DNA of 64,000 bases, from NCBI GenBank assembly GCA_029961685.1, contig JARWKL010000005.1, forward strand, positions 42,941,357 through 43,005,356, read 5' to 3'. The stretch comes from Aristolochia californica. Lineage: Eukaryota; Streptophyta; Magnoliopsida; Piperales; Aristolochiaceae. Every line of letters starts with the position of its first letter. The first letter of the stretch is position 1. The notes beneath the pieces were generated by a model, which saw only the letters and a program-made list of their open reading frames with translations, did no database searches and had not been told where the DNA came from. A program made the position numbers and the translations under genes. Below are positions 1-11,009 of this stretch, one piece after another.

Positions 1-1878
1 TTCTTATTTTAAATTAGACAAGTATTATGTATTCAAGATGAAGTTAATAGATGCTTAGAACTAAAAGAAAGATATATTTCACTATTTAGTAGGGTCTATC
101 AAAATACAGGGTAGTCAAACTATATTTGGTCATGAAACTTTGATAGAGGGGTCTTTTATATATACTAATAACATTTTTTTGAATGGCATGTATTAAAGGT
201 ATTTCAATAATTTACCAAGTAGTGTTCACCCATTCCACTAAGAGAGGGTAAATTAGAAATTTTGTCATTTATTGGTTTTTTAAACATAATGATAATGATA
301 TCAAATTAACAAGAAGCTAAATGAGAAATGGAAATAGATCAAAAGTATTTTTTTGGATGTAAAGGTTTTATAGGATCATCTTTTAGCTGTTTTTCCAATA
401 ATCTAACTTGATACTTTACATGTATTAATTTTATTTGGGTAGGTTTTTGGCAGCCTGATTGTAATGTTCTTTTTGCTTCTGCAGTGCAGCCACCCTCGTG
501 CCAGAATCCAGTTTACCCCAATAGCCTACCCTTCCCCACCCAACCCAAAGTCAATCCCTACAAAAAGATGCACAATAAAACACATTAACAATAGCAAATA
601 GTGGAAATATGAGATTTTTTTATGTTAATTACACACATACTACACATACTCCTTGTCAGACTTAAACAAAACCTCTTAATAGAAATCACCCGTGTGGTCA
701 TTGAGCCAAAGGCCCAACCCACATTTTTATTTTTATTTTGAGAACGTGATGAATTCATTAAACCAGAAACAAAAACAAGATTAGGCAAGTCTCCCCCTTA
801 CAAGAGCATGGACAAAAAGCCAAAGGCCCAACCCACATAGAAACATGACATAATATAAATAGGAAAAGGATTATTCACCGTGTAAAGGAACTGATTCTAA
901 CACAAAGTATGTCTTTCAGGGAAGGCCAAGGTTCCACAAATGCCACTTAAGGAGCTAGCAAACAACTGGTCTTGCTTTAAAATGGGTAAAAGTAGCAGGT
1001 AGGGCACCTCGGTGTATATGCATTTCACTCAACAATAACAGTAAGCCTTCAGGTTGATCCACATTATTCTTTAGATATGGAATTTTTCCTGGATAACCCC
1101 TAATAACTCAGTTCTCCAATGCAATTCATCCATGGTTTGGAGTTCTTTGACAACAACGTGCACCAACTGTTGCTTTCCCCAGTTTCCATGTAGGTGATAA
1201 AGATTATTGATTCTTTTCAATCAATCCTAATGCAGACAGTTTGAAGCATAGCTGCTGGAAGAAGTGCAATTCTTTTGCATCATCATTAAACATTCTCAAT
1301 TTGGTACGAAACAATCTCCAGACTATCTGGATATCAACATAAAAGGGAATCTATCAAAGCTTAGAGCCCACTCTAAAAGCCTCAAAAAAGCCTCAGTATG
1401 CTTTAACAAGAAACTGATTGCACAGTTACATTTGGGCCTAATCATAAAGTAAAACCTACAGTATAAAGAATTTCTGATAGAACGTCTTTGGACTATCCTT
1501 TATTATAAAAAAGGAAAACAAATTACTTCACAGAAGTATTACAAGCACCTATACTTGGATTGACTTTCTAACGTTAAACAAAAAAATTCAAGGCACTGAT
1601 ACAAAGTTAATGTCTTTGACCTTCTTGGTCAAGTAAAAGTTTTCAACGGAGTATTCAACAACCAAACTGCACGACTTCATCACATACGTGATCTTAATCT
1701 GAACAATTACCATGGTCCTAAGTAAAACATTATCAACTTCTTCTAGATTCCCCGTGCAAACCAGGAAAACGACTAAAGATACCACAATCTTTTAACGCCC
1801 AAGCTATTCATCCTCAAAAGCAAAACCTAAAAAATTACAAAATCGATCCTGATCATATTGTCACCTGGGCATCAATTG
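1..1878. other. AT-rich DNA without a recognisable gene
   Basis: I see no ORF here that I can assign to a family, no RNA gene and no clear transposon end. If the isocitrate dehydrogenase gene that starts at 2590 on the minus strand is intact, this stretch is part of its first intron. The later exons of that family, which carry very conserved residues, are not visible on the minus strand. Confidence 0.5.
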
Positions 1879-1962
1879 AATGGCTAACCACGCCAGCACA
1901 TCGTTCAATGGCTAACCGCGCCAGCACATCGTTCAATGGCTAACCGCGTCAGCACATCTTCC
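1879..1962. repeat. 28-bp direct repeat, three copies
   Basis: The unit begins AATGGCTAACC and ends near CACATCGTTC. It occurs three times head to tail with only a few base changes. It lies about 80 bp beyond the splice donor of IDH exon 1. No function is evident. Confidence 0.85.
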
Positions 1963-2041
1963 AATTTGACAGAAATCTACGATTTTATCTTCAAAATGAA
2001 TAAAAAAAAACAATTTTCTATGAAAATATAGCAGGAGATAC

Positions 2042-2590
2042 CTTCAGACTCTCAACCACACCGGGGACAACCTCGTGCTCAAGGCCGGAATACTCTCCTT
2101 CTGTGTTCTCTCTAATCACAACAATATCCACATTCTCGTGCCTCGTAGGCAAACCCTCCAAATTAAAACAATGAACAAGCGAGGCAAAGAGATCGAGCTC
2201 CTTCCTGAGTTGCACGTTGAGAGAGCTGACACCACCACCGACCGGAGTAGCCAGACCACCCTTCAAACAAACCTTATTTTTCCGAATAGAATCAATAACC
2301 TCTTGTGGCACTTTAGTCATATCGCCATGAACCTCATACGTCTCAAAATGGACCGGGGCGTGCATCGCTTCCATGACCTGTTGCACAGCACCAGTGACGA
2401 GAGGCCCTATCCCGTCCCCGGGTATCAGGGTGACCGCCCTCGGAGTCCCATCGCCCGGTCGGGGCATATACGTCACGGATCTGGTCGTCTGAAACCCTAG
2501 CCCCAGCTGCGCATCCCGCTGGTAAGAAACCGGGTCCCGTAGAAGGTGTCTGAACAAAGGCAAGCTTCTTCTCGCCATTAAGCTTCTCAT
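2042..2590 (-). CDS. IDH1: NAD-dependent isocitrate dehydrogenase, regulatory subunit, mitochondrial (exon 1 only)
   Basis: This exon encodes about 183 residues of the regulatory subunit of NAD-isocitrate dehydrogenase, the mitochondrial TCA enzyme that converts isocitrate to 2-oxoglutarate. Visible family marks are a short Arg/Ser-rich targeting peptide, SVTYMPRPGDG, the nucleotide-site motif LIPGDGIGP, KGGLATPVGGGVSSLNVQLR and VVIRENTEGEYSGLEHE. The exon ends at VVESLK, directly before a GT donor (minus-strand GTATCT, 2036-2041). To my knowledge plant genes of this family are spliced at this point. The likely start is either 2590 or the second Met at 2578, which matches the usual MARRSLPL beginning. 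The family is about 370 residues long, so the C-terminal half is missing here; it is either past position 1 behind a long intron or lost. Assignment to the regulatory rather than the catalytic type rests on recalled sequence. The symbol is the family name, not a proven orthologue. Confidence 0.88.
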
Positions 2591-2988
2591 TCTCTACTGA
2601 CTCTGACGCATACCCCTACAACGCCAAAGAATCAAAGAAACCAGAAGTCTGCTATGAAATCGAGTCTACGAATTTCAGAAACAGACGCTTAAGCAAGAAG
2701 ATGGTTCGGCGCCCGAAAGATCGTCCCGTCAAACGATCTTAACGCTGCCAAGTATTTGTTATACTCTCGCAAGTACATACTCCCATCGTAGACTAAAACG
2801 GAAATTCGTTTCACTCGTGCACGTGCTATATCAAACCCGGCCCCACCTTTATTTTCTCTGTTTTTATTTTATTTTATTTATTTATTGGTAGTTTGAAATA
2901 GTAAGGATTCTTGTTGAATCCTAATGCCACTCCAACTTCCGAGATGTAATGTAACTAGGATTTGTCGAGCGTTGCCGCTGAAAGTAAG
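2591..2988. promoter_or_regulatory. Divergent promoter region between IDH and the C2 gene, with a G-box
   Basis: About 400 bp separate two divergently oriented genes, so both promoters should lie here. A perfect palindromic G-box CACGTG is at 2820-2825 with a weak TATA-like CTATATCAAA directly after it (2826-2835) on the plus strand. G-boxes bind plant bZIP and bHLH factors. Activity is inferred, not shown. Confidence 0.5.
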
Positions 2989-3027
2989 ATGAAACGCTAT
3001 CAAATAGGCGAAGAAACTTGCCAGTGA
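2989..3027 (+). other. Short upstream ORF overlapping the C2 start codon
   Basis: An ATG at 2989 opens a 12-codon frame whose TGA stop (3025-3027) overlaps the next ATG (3027-3029) as TGATG. If the transcript starts upstream of 2989, this arrangement would favour termination and re-initiation at the C2 gene. It could also be chance. Confidence 0.4.
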
Positions 3028-3518
3028 TGATCGAGGCAAGAAGAACGAAAGTCATGGAAGGCGGAATGGAGAGAGTGGACAGAAGGAGGTGGTGGAAACT
3101 GGACGTAATCCTGCACGCGGCGGTGCAAATCGATCTTCCATTGCCGGATCACAAAGAGATGAAGACTCCCCCTTCCTACTACGTGTGCGCGCGGGTCGAC
3201 GATCGCGTCCAAATAACAAAGAAGCGCAAGTGGAGCGAATGGGCGACAGTTAACTGGAACGAGGCGTTGGCGATGGTGGTGAGCAGTCCGCCGACGGAGG
3301 CGTTCTTGCACCTGGAGGTGGTGAGAGTGGGAGCCTTTCAAGACCCGGGAAGCTCTAAAGGCCAGACGGTGGTTGGACGGGCCATCGTTCCTGTTAAGCC
3401 TTTTAAGAGGCTGCGGCTGCCGCTTATCAAGTCCCTGGGCGGCCATGGCGGGGAGCTTTTCTTGTCCTTGAAAGTGAAGAGGGGGGCTCCGCAGCCGCGT
3501 TTCGATTTGTTAGCCTAG
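3027..3518 (+). CDS. Small C2-domain-like protein
   Basis: A single-exon frame of about 163 residues that looks like a lone C2 domain. These are beta-sandwich modules that bind phospholipids, often with calcium. Supporting features are an alternating hydrophobic start (LDVILHAAVQIDL), a YYVCARVDD strand, the WNEALAMVV segment resembling the C2 signature WNE, a FLHLEVVRV strand and a C-terminal LFLSLKVKRG strand. The aspartates that usually bind calcium are not clearly conserved, so it may be calcium-independent. The first ATG in frame is at 3027; a second at 3054 (MEGGMERV) is equally plausible. The base composition is GC-rich, as expected of coding DNA here. I do not recognise a named orthologue. 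Confidence 0.65.
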   Translation: MIEARRTKVMEGGMERVDRRRWWKLDVILHAAVQIDLPLPDHKEMKTPPSYYVCARVDDRVQITKKRKWSEWATVNWNEALAMVVSSPPTEAFLHLEVVRVGAFQDPGSSKGQTVVGRAIVPVKPFKRLRLPLIKSLGGHGGELFLSLKVKRGAPQPRFDLLA

Positions 3519-3530
3519 AAATTCACTCTT

Positions 3531-3558
3531 GCACACTTGCACACTTGCACACTTGCAC
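3531..3558. repeat. 8-bp microsatellite (GCACACTT)
   Basis: Three and a half copies of GCACACTT sit just past the C2 stop codon, in the presumed 3' UTR. Confidence 0.85.
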
Positions 3559-3559
3559 C

Positions 3560-6286
3560 ATGCCATGATGATTAACTTCAAAACGCATACATATCTTGTA
3601 TGTATGCCGCATGGTGGGAGTTTTTCTTAATAGCATACATGGATATGACATTGACATGCATATAATGCATGAAAGAGAAAAAAACAAAGAGTTATATTTG
3701 TGCTTGTAGTAAACTTTATGGTGCTTGTGCTAGTTTTAGAGATGAGAATTATTGGTTTAGTCCCTCTTCGTTGTTTAACTCGGTCGATTCAAAATCCGAT
3801 TTGACTCACCCAAGTCATAAGTAACTCAGTGAATCGTGAAAACCATGCTTTTGTAATATATGGAATTTAAAAAGAGAATTAGAATAAGGGTTTTGTGACT
3901 TAGGATTGGGATTTGAATTAGCAGCTCGCCTAGTAAATTTCCACTAGAGGACTTGATTGGATATATCATTAAAAAATATAAAAAATTAATTATTATATCA
4001 TATATAATTATTCAAATATTATATTGATTTCCATGCATAAATTTAGTGTGTGTAAATACCTATATGGTAGGAGAAAAAATTAATATAAAATAATATAAAT
4101 ATTTTGATATAAAGTTATATTTGTTTTGATTCAAATTGGAGTCTCGACTTGAATACATGAAAATCCGAGTCAGATCAACAAAGTCACATTGGGACCACCG
4201 GAATCAGGACTAGGCTCAAGGGCGAGTCAAAAGGGATTCGCCCGAAACAAAGAGTGGAGTCCCTCCCTATGACACAAAACTATTTGATTTGCCTCTCATG
4301 ACTCGTGAGTTGACTCAAAGATTTTGATACCCCATTCCTCCAATTAGGGGTGGTTTCGAACTAATTCGGCTCGCGAGTGGCTCGAGCTCGACTCGGTTCA
4401 ATTCTGTATACCTGGATCTTGAGCCGAGTTCGAGATCCAAGCTCGTTTGTGTTAACGAGCCGAGCTTGATCGAGTCATGATTCGGTTTGAAAACTCACGA
4501 ACCATCTTGTTAACAGGCTTGAGAGTCAAGGACTCAGGAGCGGGAGCAGGAGAGTGAGAGCGAGGGGGGGGGGGGGGGGTTCTTCCTCCCCTTGTCACCG
4601 TCGAGCCCCTCCTTCCGCTATTGTCATCGTCGACAGCTGCTCATCGGCTGCCTAGTTCCATTTTTTCCTTCGATTTCTTCCTCCCCTCGTCTGCCTTCGC
4701 CTCTGTTTCTTTCACAGCTACCTCTGTCACCGCTGTCATCCCCGATGATAGGTCTTGTGCCACTAGACCCCTTCCCGCGACGTCGTCTTGGCGGAGAAAA
4801 CCAAAAACTAGAGAGACATCATAAGCAAGTGAAAAAAAAACTCTTTCTTAAACTCCGACAGTCCCTTCCTCGTGGCTCTTGAATAAATTGAAAAAATATT
4901 TTAGTAGAAATACATTTCTAGGGACTATTAGTGGTTTTTTTTGAAAAAATGTTTGAAAATACATTTTTAGTAGAAATATGTTTTTAGGGACTATTAGTGC
5001 ATCATGTTTGTTGGAAATATTTTTCTAATTGAAAATTCTTATTAAAAAATCATATATTTTTCTAAATAAGATTTTTCTGTTAAGATGGGCTAGAAAATCG
5101 TATAGAAAATTTTTGAATAAGTATTTGACATTTGATGTTGTAATACTTAGCATGAGGTAATTTTCATAGGAATTTTGTGTTTGACATTTTATTTGATTAA
5201 AATTTTATCAATAAGTATAGTAATATATTAGATTGATTATTAATTTTTATTTATTTTCCTAAAAGAGTCAATAAGAGGTCCATTTAACTTTCCTACGAAA
5301 ATTTTAAAATATTTATAGTAATTTTCTAGTAAGTCACTAATAGTAATATGATTTTATTTAAATAATTTTTTGGAAATAAGTAACATAGGAAAACATTTTC
5401 AGTTTTTCCTAGAATATAAATTTTCAACCAGGGGCACTAAAGAGGTCATAGTAAATTTATGGCTAAATTAAAAAATTACAAAATAAGTTAAACAACATAT
5501 GGGGTCAAAAAGATTAATATTTGTGCGTTTTAATCTATTATTGAGATTCAATCCTGAACCTCCCTATCATTATTTTTTTTAAATGTATGCATAATTTTAT
5601 ATATAATTTATTTGACATATATTTTATCTAAAGTATTAAATGTAGGTTAAGCTCGAACTCGGTTAGAGCTCGAGCTCAGTTAAAATTATTAGGCTCAGGC
5701 TCGATTACAATTTTAGGTTTGAGGTTAGGGTCGGCTCGAGTTCGAGTTCAAAATATTTAAATCAAGTTAGACTCGAACATAGGAAGGTTTAGACTCAGTT
5801 GGTTTTGATGTCACCCTTATGCCCAATTTTAAGTAGAGGTTATGCCCAATTTTATATAGAGGTCATGCCTAATTTTATGTAAAATGTATGTCCAATTTTA
5901 TGTAAAATATATGTATAATTTTATATATAATTTATTTGACATATATTTTTTAAAAAATTTAAATGTATGTTGGAGCTCGAACTCAAGATATTATTTTTTT
6001 AAAATATTTTAAATGAATGTTGAAGCTATAGCTCGGCTCGTTAAAATTATTAGGCTCATGATTGATTCCCAAAAATATTATTCAAAAGAATATAAAAAAA
6101 TAAATCGAATTAGTGAAAGTAAATTTGTGAATTGTGCCGAAACTCACGCAATGGGCGTACTTTAGTCAACCGCAAGAAATATCCGAACGAATAAATTCAC
6201 TGGCTCTATTGGGTCGTGTCATCGTGCTCTGTTTCAGTTTTCCTCGTCACGAAACTCTCTTCGTAGGCCGACATTAGCATCCTCCC
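3560..6286. mobile_element. Intergenic remnants of non-autonomous elements (GAGCTCG-rich, hAT-like)
   Basis: No host gene is seen. Between about 4345 and 5830 the DNA is rich in variants of GAGCTCGAGCTCGG at both ends and very AT-rich in the middle. The left edge (AGGGGTGGTTTCGAAC) and the inverted right edge (AAGGGTGACATC) are loosely alike and resemble the ends of plant hAT-type non-autonomous elements. Target duplications could not be fixed. A run of 16 G lies at 4564-4579 and a proline/serine-coding ORF (4592-4882) follows it, which I regard as spurious. The 3780-4330 stretch carries repeated GACTC motifs of unknown origin. Confidence 0.4.
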
Positions 6287-7240
6287 ATGGCGTCCTCCGG
6301 TCGTCCTCAGCCAAAGCCTCTCGAACTGGAGCTCACCGTCGTCTCCGCCAAGCACCTCAAAAACGTCAACTGGCGCAACGGCGATCTGAAGCCTTACGCT
6401 GTATTCTGGTTCGATCCGGACGGCAAACTCGCCACCAAACCTGACGACTCGGGCTCCACTCGCCCCGTCTGGAACGAGCGCTTCACCCTCCCGGTTCCGC
6501 TTCCTCATCTTGATGCTGTTCTCTCCCTCGAGATTTTCCACTCCAAACCCTCTGAAACCCCAAAGCCTCTTGTTGGGGCTGTTAGAGTCCCGCTCAGGGA
6601 CCTCGTCGATTCTATTGATTCCAACAGTACCCCTCTTAAAACCCTAGATCTACGCCGCCCCTCCGGCCGGCCGCAGGGAAAGATCCGCCTGAAGCTGATC
6701 CTACGTGAACGCCCTTCCCCCCCAAGCCCTCCTCCTGCCGTTGATTACCATATTAATCCACCTCTTTCCGGCTACTTTTACTCCGCTGCCATTCCCCCTC
6801 CTCCACATCGTGATTATCGAGGCTACTCTACACCTTACAGTACTGGTCTGCCGCCTGCTCCGCCAGTTCCGGCGGCCCCACCATCTCAGTATGGTTATGG
6901 TAATTACTCGGACCCGTACTCGGCCGGCTACTATCCCGGTGCATATTACTCGCATTCGCCATCGCCACCGCCTCCTCTGCGGTTCTATGGTCGGCCTTCC
7001 AGTTTTGGTGGACCATCAGCTCCGGTTGATTTCTCTTCGGGTGGCTCTTATTATGATCAAAAGCCAAAGGGTGGTAAAATGGGACTCGGCACTGGTATGG
7101 CCGTTGGTGCTTTAGCGGGGGGTTTCAGCGGTTTAGCATTGGATGAAGGGCTCAATTATGTGGACGACAAGGTTGCGGAGAAGGTGGACAAGGATCTGGC
7201 TGCACGGGACGATCACAGTGAATACCGCGGTGACTACTAA
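6287..7240 (+). CDS. SRC2-like C2-domain protein
   Basis: An intact single-exon gene of 317 residues. An N-terminal C2 domain spans roughly residues 12-140 (LELTVVSAKHLKNVN, YAVFWFDPD, WNERFTLPV, LSLEIFHSK, GKIRLKLIL). A Pro/Tyr/Ser-rich linker follows at about 150-258 (repeated YSPY- and PPPP-type segments). Next comes a glycine-rich hydrophobic stretch, MGLGTGMAVGALAGGFSGLA, then an acidic tail. This order is that of the SRC2 (soybean gene regulated by cold 2) family. Those proteins bind membranes through C2, associate with endomembranes or plasma membrane and have been linked to cold and calcium/ROS responses. The start fits the family (MASSGRPQP then C2). It is complete and shows no defect. 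The gene stands alone between transposon-rich flanks. Confidence 0.9.
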   Translation: MASSGRPQPKPLELELTVVSAKHLKNVNWRNGDLKPYAVFWFDPDGKLATKPDDSGSTRPVWNERFTLPVPLPHLDAVLSLEIFHSKPSETPKPLVGAVRVPLRDLVDSIDSNSTPLKTLDLRRPSGRPQGKIRLKLILRERPSPPSPPPAVDYHINPPLSGYFYSAAIPPPPHRDYRGYSTPYSTGLPPAPPVPAAPPSQYGYGNYSDPYSAGYYPGAYYSHSPSPPPPLRFYGRPSSFGGPSAPVDFSSGGSYYDQKPKGGKMGLGTGMAVGALAGGFSGLALDEGLNYVDDKVAEKVDKDLAARDDHSEYRGDY

Positions 7241-10200
7241 AGGGGGTCACTGTTGATTTAGGGCTTAGTGGAGGTAAGTTAAATTAACTCCGCGGTGCCC
7301 TCCAAGAATGTTTATGTTTAAGTCCCGCTTGTATATAGTGTGGCACGCTTTTATGCTTGTAACTGATGACTATGGATGTCTTGCTCCGCAAAACGTGTTT
7401 TTTCTTGTAAATGGGAACTTCACGACCATGGTGGATCCTCATTCAGTTATCTGCTAAAATGACAAGCTTTATAACTGTATTCATGTTATTCTATACTGAG
7501 CTGAAGGTTTTCCTCTTTTTATCTCTATTTTGATAGCCGAGTAGATATTTAATTTGTGCTCAGATGCAAATGACGCTGGATCATCAGGACAAGTTAAAAG
7601 TGAGACACTTGTAATTGTTGTTAGCTATAACCTCAGTTTTTTAAGATTGTTGGTAATAAGCTTTTATGGTTCTGAACTGCCAATTGCTTATTAAGAAGAT
7701 AGTGAATCTTAATTGACTTTCCTTGTAAAAAATTTTGCTCAACTTTTATTGCTGTCGGAAACTAGTGGAAGTTTGTTGTGATACAATTAATTCCCTTGAG
7801 GAACGATGTAAGCTATCCTTACCTGGGATGAAAAGAACGACAAGCTTAAAGAGATGCTGCTGCTGTTTGTGAGATTTCTTAAGCTGATGCGTAATTGAAA
7901 AGTGGACCAGTGAATTATTGAAGCTTTTTGGTGCATTCTCAAAATGCAGAATAATTGGCGGTGACCAGTGAAGGTTCCACTGGAACACAGGTGAATGGTG
8001 AAGGTCCAGGGATTAATCTGCTGTAATGGCTAATCTCTTCCATGTATTACTCTCCCTCCTGATGTTCTTGTGCCCATCAAGATGCTGTCAATTGACTTGA
8101 AAGATCATATGACCATTTGGAACATCTCTCTCCGGCTATCAAGTCATCTGGTTTGGTTTGATTTGTGGATGAATAATTGCCTCTTTCACTTGTAACAATT
8201 TGGGGGGGGGGGGGGGGGAGGTTGTGTGTGGTCTTGGGTTCAAATCTCACCCGGCAGTAATGGGGTGTTTGTATGTGTTATCAACATTCAAAAATGATAA
8301 ATTTAGTTTATGATGATAGAATTTTTGTTTCTTTTCGAAATGTCAAAGAAGATTAGCTTGTATCTTCAACCAAAACTTAGCAGTTTATTATTTCTATCAT
8401 TTTACAGGTAAATGTTGATGGATATTTTGCACCTCTTACATGTTGAATCTGGTAGTTTTAAAGTAAAGTTTTAGCTCTCTTGGTGGTACTAATTCCTAAT
8501 ACAGGTAACATAAAATCATGGATGCACATGTAGTGGTGATTTCTATTATTGATGAGGCATGATAGAGAAATTGCAAGAATTTATCTATTCCATTCACTGG
8601 CTCTCTGGTAGAGGTTTGAGTGGTTATGTTTGAAAGATAAGCAATGGGTTGGTTTTCTAGCATGATATCGAACCCTTGAGTAGGACCTGATTTGTTGGGT
8701 GGTTGAAAATTTGATTGTCAAGGACTCAGGTGTGGGGTACTGATGACTCTTTAGGAGGCTGTTGATTCATAGTTCTCCAAGTCTGTTTACATATGTGAGT
8801 TTCCAAGTGTTCTATTGCTAGCAAACAAGATTAAGAAGGTCATAGTTCATTGGGTAGTGAATCTTAAATTTTAACATCCTGGACTTGTATTTATTGCTTG
8901 TGTGGTCCCACTAAGCTTCTTATTCTGCTGAGAGTGACTTGGAGAAAATAAGAGCATGTACACAGTGTACTGATACCGATGTAGGCAAACCTGCTCTTGA
9001 GTGAGTAGTGGAACACTGCTAAGCATGCTCAAAAGTGGTTCCCTTGAGGCTGAAGTGGATTGAGTAAAGATAGTAGCTGATTTTATTACTCTGTCTTGAT
9101 GACGGTGTCAACTCATGGGAAGCAGGGGGTGTCTTTAAATTGTGAATCCTACAGTATGTACCTATGTGAATTTCATTGGCTATGGATTGCACATATCACC
9201 ATGATATGTTAGATTATGTTCATATTTACGGAATTTGGAATGACAAGAGAGTATGAACTTTGGAAGGGATTTTGGATGATTTTTAGGTTTGGCATAAGCA
9301 AGGGGTGCAAAGATTTTGGTGAATACCAAACTTATCGTGCAAATCGTCTTTCCAAAAACCAGACCCGTACCGTCTGCATGCAGGTGGCTTTTACCTTCCA
9401 TTAAGACAATTCAAGCACTATTTGAGACCAGAGAAAATGAAGAGCTCTACATCAGTGGATCAAATGCAGCATTGTATGGAGGTCTAGGAGGACTCGTTTA
9501 CATGAGTTTGTTTACTGCATGAATACTGATAGATCAGAATGTTTGGTAGACTGCAACAGATGTTGTGTAGACTAAAAATTATGTCAGGAGAACCAATGTT
9601 AAGGACCCTCCAGGTTGACATCTGGAGGGGGTGACTCAGATTGGTGGTTGCATTCATCCTTCCTATTCTTGTGAGGGGTTTTCCTTGGGGTAGGTTTTTC
9701 TCATCAAAAGTTCCCGAGTCCAGGTCAGAATACCTCAAAAATAACACCCTATGTGATAGCTGCTTACCATGACATGAGCTTTTCTTTCTTTCTTTTTTCT
9801 TTTTCTCCTCAACCTCCCTGTTGTTTTGTCACCTTTCTCTTTTCTGAGACTCTTTTTCTTTTTTGTGTGATACCTCTTTCCCTAGCAATTTCATTTCTCC
9901 CTCTCTTTTGCTTTCTACATTAAAGTAAGTCCATTCTTGTGGCTGGCCACATTCAACAAAGCATAACCTCTGGGTGAAAGAGAAAAGGTGGAGAGAAGAG
10001 AATAAGAGGGAATGAGTTGAAAGTGTATATGGCTCGAAACAGACTGAATAAGGATTGACTTGGAAGTGTTCATTGCTTTCTAAAAGCATATTTGCATGAT
10101 ACCCCTGTTGAGAAGCAGCGGTAGTGTGGTAAAAAAGGGCTGCAAATTAATAAGCAATTTTGTTTCACTCATATAACTATCTGGTTTAGCTCATTGACCC

Positions 10201-10323
10201 ATGAGTAAAGAAAACGAAGATATTCATACAATCAGTACGTTCATTATTTTTTCCTAGAAGATGGGGCTAAGGTAAAGTTGGTGTTCCAACGAATCACATG
10301 TAAAGATATTGATAATACACTTT
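7241..10323. other. 3' flank and intergenic DNA, no gene seen
   Basis: The first few hundred bases should hold the SRC2 3' UTR. Beyond that there are only short spurious ORFs. A run of 17 G at 8202-8218 is followed by GGTTCAAATCT, which resembles a pol III B box as in tRNA-derived SINEs. No A box or poly-A tail was identified, so no SINE is called. Confidence 0.5.
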
Positions 10324-10670
10324 GGGCTGTGTTTAGAACACCGAAAGTTGAGAGAAAAGGAAGAGAAAAGACAGAGAAAAAGAAAAAAAAAATTTCTCTT
10401 GTTTGGATGCCCATGAAAAATAAAAGAGAAAATGAAAGAAAAATATAGTTGAAAAAGAAAAGAAAATTAGCAATATTTTAATTTTTTTATGATTAAGATT
10501 TTTTCTCAAGTCTTCATTTCTTTTATTTTATCCCCAAATTCTATAATTTTGTAAGAGAAAATTTATTTTCTTTACTCTTAATGATTCTCTACCGTCAAAC
10601 AATAAAAAATAACTTTTTTTTTCCTTTTTATTTGTTCGCTTTTATGTAGATTCCAAACAAACCTTTAGAG
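10324..10670. mobile_element. Possible MITE with degenerate terminal inverted repeats
   Basis: The left edge GGGCTGTGTTTAGAA and the inverted right edge AAGGTTTGTTTGGAA are imperfect inverted copies enclosing about 350 bp of A/T-rich, non-coding DNA. Ends of the GTTTGG kind are common in plant MITEs. No target duplication could be defined. Confidence 0.35.
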
Positions 10671-11009
10671 TTAATGGTATTTCATAACTAATCGATTGAG
10701 CAGCAACTAGTAGACCTTGATAACATGCTTTGCCTCATCAACCACCATCCAACCCTGCCTAAGAGGAATGAGACCTCACTCTAGGACCATTCCACAACAT
10801 TAAACAACGTCTTTCTTAATTCCCTAAGGGGGGGTTAGTCCACAATGAAGTGGAAAATTGAATTGAAGTGAGATGAATTGCTTCCACTTCAACTCATGTT
10901 TGGGTGTTAGTCCAGGCCAGTTGAAGTGGCTGCAAAACAGATTCCAGTGTTAGTGTTTGGAAAACAGATTCCAGTGTCTTTTTCTAAATAAAGAAGAGAA
11001 TGGGTAACC

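Noticed and set aside
1588..1785. Minus-strand frame with KSCSLVVEYSVENFYLTKKV, loosely like IDH exon 2
   Set aside because: Only about ten identities over thirty residues with gaps, no conserved continuation, and the next conserved exon block is absent. Not enough to call even a pseudo-exon.
2075..2500. 141-codon plus-strand ORF
   Set aside because: It is the complement of the IDH first exon and has no features of its own.
3000..3446. 148-codon minus-strand ORF
   Set aside because: Antisense shadow of the C2 gene.
8202..8262. Pol III B-box-like GGTTCAAATCT after a G run
   Set aside because: No A box, no tRNA fold, no poly-A or T tail and no target duplication were seen, so neither a tRNA nor a SINE is supported.
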